This document shows, in pieces, positions 13,946-16,824 of a stretch of 16,824 bases of DNA. The notes under the pieces were generated by a model, which did no database searches, was not told the origin of the DNA, and saw only the letters and a program-made list of their open reading frames with translations. Position 1 is the stretch's first letter. Each line of letters opens with the position of its first letter. The position numbers and the translations under genes are program-made. The DNA is from an uncultured Clostridia bacterium (GTDB lineage: Bacteria > Bacillota > Clostridia > Christensenellales > Borkfalkiaceae): assembly GCA_959605945.1 (NCBI GenBank), contig CAUHGY010000038.1, positions 1 to 16,824 of the forward strand, in the 5' to 3' direction.

Positions 13946-16824
13946 ATGAAAAGTTTAAAGAGAAGCATTTCATTATTCATGCTGACTGCCGCAATGGCGT
14001 TATCATTTCTTATGGCATTTATTTGCATTGATACCGCTGCGGCGTTTGCAGGAGTTTTTACCGGCAACGTAGCGCTGCAACAGGAAAAATGGCAGGCTAC
14101 CGGAAACGGAATTACTTTTGAAACCGACGGTATAAAGATTGCCGCAACAGCTGCGGACGGCAGCAATCGAGCCGTAGCTTTAAATGAAAAAATATCAGGA
14201 AATTCCGTTGTGAAAATCAAATATAAAGCCATCCAAGGGCTTGACGATTTTATTGTTCAATTCAAGGACACCAGAGACGGTGTCCCCGCGTCTGTGGGTT
14301 ACAGCCAGGGCGGAGAAGGAAACAGGTTGATTGTAGATTTGCGTAGCCGCGCGGGGTATTCACCCAACTACGGCGTGATACATTATCAGAACGGCGGAAA
14401 TCCGTTTCCGGACGGTTGGTTATATATGGCTAACTGTAGCGATACGACAAAAAATAATTCTTTCGACGGCGAAGAGCATACCATCTACATAAAAACGGAA
14501 GACGTAGAGAAGGGCGTAAAAGTTACCGTGAAGTTAGCGTCTCAGAATGCGTTGACTGAGCAGCTCATAGAAGATGTTACTTTAAAAGGCGATTATTATC
14601 TTGCTTTCGGCGTTCTTGCTATGGCCGAAAATACTAGCGTCACGGTCACGAGCGTGGAGATAAATCAAACACCCGATGCTCCGTTAACTCTGCCCGACGT
14701 AGACGCCGAAAACAATATTCTTACCGACGCATACGGCTGGAACCCGGCTCCTGCCGGCGTCACTTTGGACGGGAACGGACTTACCGTACCTGCAGGCGGA
14801 GATTTCGGCTCGGCTTATAAAAATCTGATCGGCGCAGATGCAGCAATCGATTTTTATGTAAAGAGTTCGACTGCAACAACTGCCGGTTCTAAGATATTTA
14901 TAGTCTTTAAAGATAATTCTGACGCGCGCGACGGCATTGTTAAAGATCAGTGGGGCGGTAAACAGGGAACTAGAAGAATAGCTTTTGAGATAGAAAACAA
15001 TGCTATATGGCTTTGGGACTATACCGGTCCCGATGTTACAGAGAACTGGTCTAAGCCCGAATACGCGGTCAGACTTAATTCCTCTACAAATTGGCCGCTT
15101 GACGGAAAACTTCATCATATCAACATAGTTACAAAGGACCTTGCAGACGGCATTAAAATTACCGCCGAACTCGACGGAGCGCCGCTTTTTGAACATAATA
15201 TAGATAATGCGCCGGAACTTATAGGTTCTTATGACCTGACATTAAGGGTTGTAGCGGGTCCGGAAACAAGCATAAATGTGCCCGTGTTAACTGTTACAGG
15301 CGCAACAGCTTTGCATGAACCCGTAACATTGCCCGACGTAGCCGTGGATGACAATATACTGACGGACGAATACGGTTGGGTGCCCAATGCCGACGGCGTA
15401 ACATTTGACGAAAACGGTTTGACGGTTCCTGCCGGCAAACAGATAGGGACAGCGTATTCCGAACTCGTTCAGGCAGATGCGGAAATTGATTTTTACGTAA
15501 AGAGCGAAAATGCGAGCAGCGATTCAAGTATATTCATTATATTTAAAGATAATTCAGACAAACGTGACGGCAGTGTTTCGACCCAGTGGGGCGCAAAAGC
15601 AGGTTCGAGAAGAATAGCTCTTGAAATTTTAAACGGCTGGTTCTGGCTGTGGGATTATACTATGCCCGAAAATTATACCGATTGGGGCCTGCCCGAATAC
15701 GCCCGCCAAATCAATACTGTTCAAAAATGGCCGTTTGACGGCGCGCTTCACAACATAAATATTGTTACCGAAGATCTGGAAAACGGAATAAAAATAATAA
15801 TAAAATATGATAACGCAGTGCTTTTCGACTATACTTTAGACGATGCACCCGAACTAAAAGGCGCTTATGATCTGACTATAAAAGTTGTTGCAGGTGCCGG
15901 AAGTTCGATAAATGTGCCTGTTCTTACCGTAACCGGTGCGAAAGCATTACATAAAGAAGCTTTTGTTAAACCCGAAATCGATGAGAAATACAACCTCGCA
16001 AACGATTATTACAGCTGGATTCTGGGTCAAGGTTCACATATTCCTACAAAAAGCGAAATGGATGATAACGGCATAACGCTTTCAGAAACTGCTGACACTT
16101 GGGGGGCTTCTGCGGCGCTCAAGGCAACGCAAGTGAAAGACTATAAATTATCTATGCTTTTTAATTCCACCCTTGTTCCTCCCGGAGAAGATCAGGGAGG
16201 ATGGAGATATTCTTATGTGGACCTGGTTATCAAAACCGAAATGAGCGCATGTTCTCCCGCGGTGACGTGCCCTTATGCTGGCGGTACATGTTACTATTCG
16301 CTTCGCATGGGATGGGAATCGCAAAAAGCCGAAGAAGGCTGGACTGCGTTCGGCATCTATAAACACAGAGGATATTCCGACGGCACTCCTATCGGCTGGG
16401 CTGTTGATCGAAAAGACATCAATATCAACGACGGGAAAGACCATTATCTTGAATTAATATGCAAAGACGTCAAAAACGATCAGAACGTTCCCGGGATCAA
16501 TATTGTAGTTTATCTTGACGGCGATTTAATATTCGATTTCTACGACTATGACGGCGAAGTTACCGAAACGAAAGAAATAGACGGTGAAACTTTTGAAGTT
16601 GTATACGACAAGAGAGTAAGCAATATGACAGGGTGGATAGGAATAATGTCTGTCAGCGATTACAGCATGAGTCTTCCCGCAGAAGAAAGACAGGGAAGTT
16701 TCACAATTAAGGAATATTACGTAACCAAGTATGATGAGGAAAATCCTGACGGAGTTATGGTGGAACGTTCAAATGTAGAATTTGAGGAGCCTGCGCCCGG
16801 AGATTTCGGTGATCCCGAAGAAGG
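13946..16824 (+). CDS. Large secreted protein of tandem laminin-G/concanavalin-like modules (C-terminus cut by window edge)
   Basis: An open frame of 959 residues that runs off the window. AAGGAG (13934-13939) precedes the ATG by 6 bases. Residues 1-35 are a Sec signal with an AFA cleavage site before G36; no lipobox is seen. The rest falls into modules of about 210 residues: 36-245, 246-458, 459-670 and 672 onward. Each carries the DGxxHxIxI-type strand (H178, H390, H602, H833) followed by a KD/TED...GIKI strand, as in laminin-G/concanavalin jelly rolls (DGKWHH-type). Modules 2 and 3 are about 60% identical by hand alignment. Module 4 is diverged and holds three clustered cysteines (C769, C775, C782). 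As the last visible operon gene it most likely binds the glycan outside the cell. A catalytic domain or surface anchor may follow beyond the window. Fold is inferred from motifs; binding is not proven. Confidence 0.8.
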   Translation, partial: MKSLKRSISLFMLTAAMALSFLMAFICIDTAAAFAGVFTGNVALQQEKWQATGNGITFETDGIKIAATAADGSNRAVALNEKISGNSVVKIKYKAIQGLDDFIVQFKDTRDGVPASVGYSQGGEGNRLIVDLRSRAGYSPNYGVIHYQNGGNPFPDGWLYMANCSDTTKNNSFDGEEHTIYIKTEDVEKGVKVTVKLASQNALTEQLIEDVTLKGDYYLAFGVLAMAENTSVTVTSVEINQTPDAPLTLPDVDAENNILTDAYGWNPAPAGVTLDGNGLTVPAGGDFGSAYKNLIGADAAIDFYVKSSTATTAGSKIFIVFKDNSDARDGIVKDQWGGKQGTRRIAFEIENNAIWLWDYTGPDVTENWSKPEYAVRLNSSTNWPLDGKLHHINIVTKDLADGIKITAELDGAPLFEHNIDNAPELIGSYDLTLRVVAGPETSINVPVLTVTGATALHEPVTLPDVAVDDNILTDEYGWVPNADGVTFDENGLTVPAGKQIGTAYSELVQADAEIDFYVKSENASSDSSIFIIFKDNSDKRDGSVSTQWGAKAGSRRIALEILNGWFWLWDYTMPENYTDWGLPEYARQINTVQKWPFDGALHNINIVTEDLENGIKIIIKYDNAVLFDYTLDDAPELKGAYDLTIKVVAGAGSSINVPVLTVTGAKALHKEAFVKPEIDEKYNLANDYYSWILGQGSHIPTKSEMDDNGITLSETADTWGASAALKATQVKDYKLSMLFNSTLVPPGEDQGGWRYSYVDLVIKTEMSACSPAVTCPYAGGTCYYSLRMGWESQKAEEGWTAFGIYKHRGYSDGTPIGWAVDRKDININDGKDHYLELICKDVKNDQNVPGINIVVYLDGDLIFDFYDYDGEVTETKEIDGETFEVVYDKRVSNMTGWIGIMSVSDYSMSLPAEERQGSFTIKEYYVTKYDEENPDGVMVERSNVEFEEPAPGDFGDPEE
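14681..15319 (+). repeat. Tandem module copy A (213 codons) within the jelly-roll protein
   Basis: Encodes residues 246-458, starting at a PLTLPDV linker and ending at ATALHE. It is the first of two clearly duplicated modules; the blocks NGLTVPAG, IDFYVKS, FKDNSD, RDG, RRIA, LWDYT, INVPVLTVTGA and ALH recur at matching places in copy B. Confidence 0.9.
15320..15955 (+). repeat. Tandem module copy B (212 codons) within the jelly-roll protein
   Basis: Encodes residues 459-670, directly adjoining copy A. About 60% of residues match by hand alignment, with one net residue of length difference. Direct head-to-tail joining without a linker shows an in-frame intragenic duplication. Confidence 0.9.

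Noticed and set aside
14681..15955. Tandem repeat as a mobile element or assembly duplication
   Set aside because: The copies are about 60% identical in protein and in frame, far too diverged for an assembly artefact and lacking ends of a mobile element; it is an intragenic module duplication.

Overview
The window is AT-rich bacterial DNA with AGGAG-type ribosome sites, densely packed co-directional genes, lipoprotein-type signal peptides and an LplA/LplB/LplC-type carbohydrate importer. This points to a Firmicute, most likely an uncultured Clostridia-type gut or environmental lineage; the taxonomic guess is an inference from gene content. No mobile element, CRISPR array, tRNA or rRNA was recognised. 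All genes except the first lie on the plus strand.

Left part (1-2970): a truncated XRE-type regulator on the minus strand is divergent from a three-gene cassette: GT8 glycosyltransferase (541-1497), PlsC-like acyltransferase (1497-2327) and a small membrane protein resembling the CrtO acyltransferase family (2329-2916). The three are translationally coupled or nearly so and end at a strong intrinsic terminator. A glycosyltransferase plus two acyltransferase-like proteins suggests synthesis of an acylated glycolipid or a similar envelope molecule.

Middle part (2971-7524): a candidate promoter precedes an SbcD/Mre11-like nuclease (3081-4157), a short Rad50/SbcC-like ATPase with two central membrane segments (4165-6168), and a small HNH-type zinc-binding protein (6183-6626). 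Together they look like a DNA-end processing or repair operon. A HAD-IIA phosphatase (6673-7452) follows and ends at a probable terminator.

Right part (7525-16824): a glycan-use operon. A near-consensus sigma-A promoter (TTGACA-17-TAAAAT) is embedded in a cluster of CAAAAT/ATTTTG half-sites and followed by a roughly 260-nt leader with a perfect 12-bp hairpin. The genes are a GH30-like clan-A glycosidase-type lipoprotein (TTG start), an LplB-type permease fused to an N-terminal lipoprotein domain (TTG start), an LplC-type permease, a solute-binding lipoprotein, and a large secreted protein built from at least four laminin-G/concanavalin-like modules, cut by the window edge. The likely logic is surface binding and cleavage of a glycan, capture by the binding protein, and import through the two permeases. 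No ATPase subunit is encoded here, so a shared MsmK-type ATPase elsewhere is probable.

The most unusual object is the lipoprotein-permease fusion at 9559-11373. Its topology is self-consistent and it would tether an extracytoplasmic domain directly to the importer.
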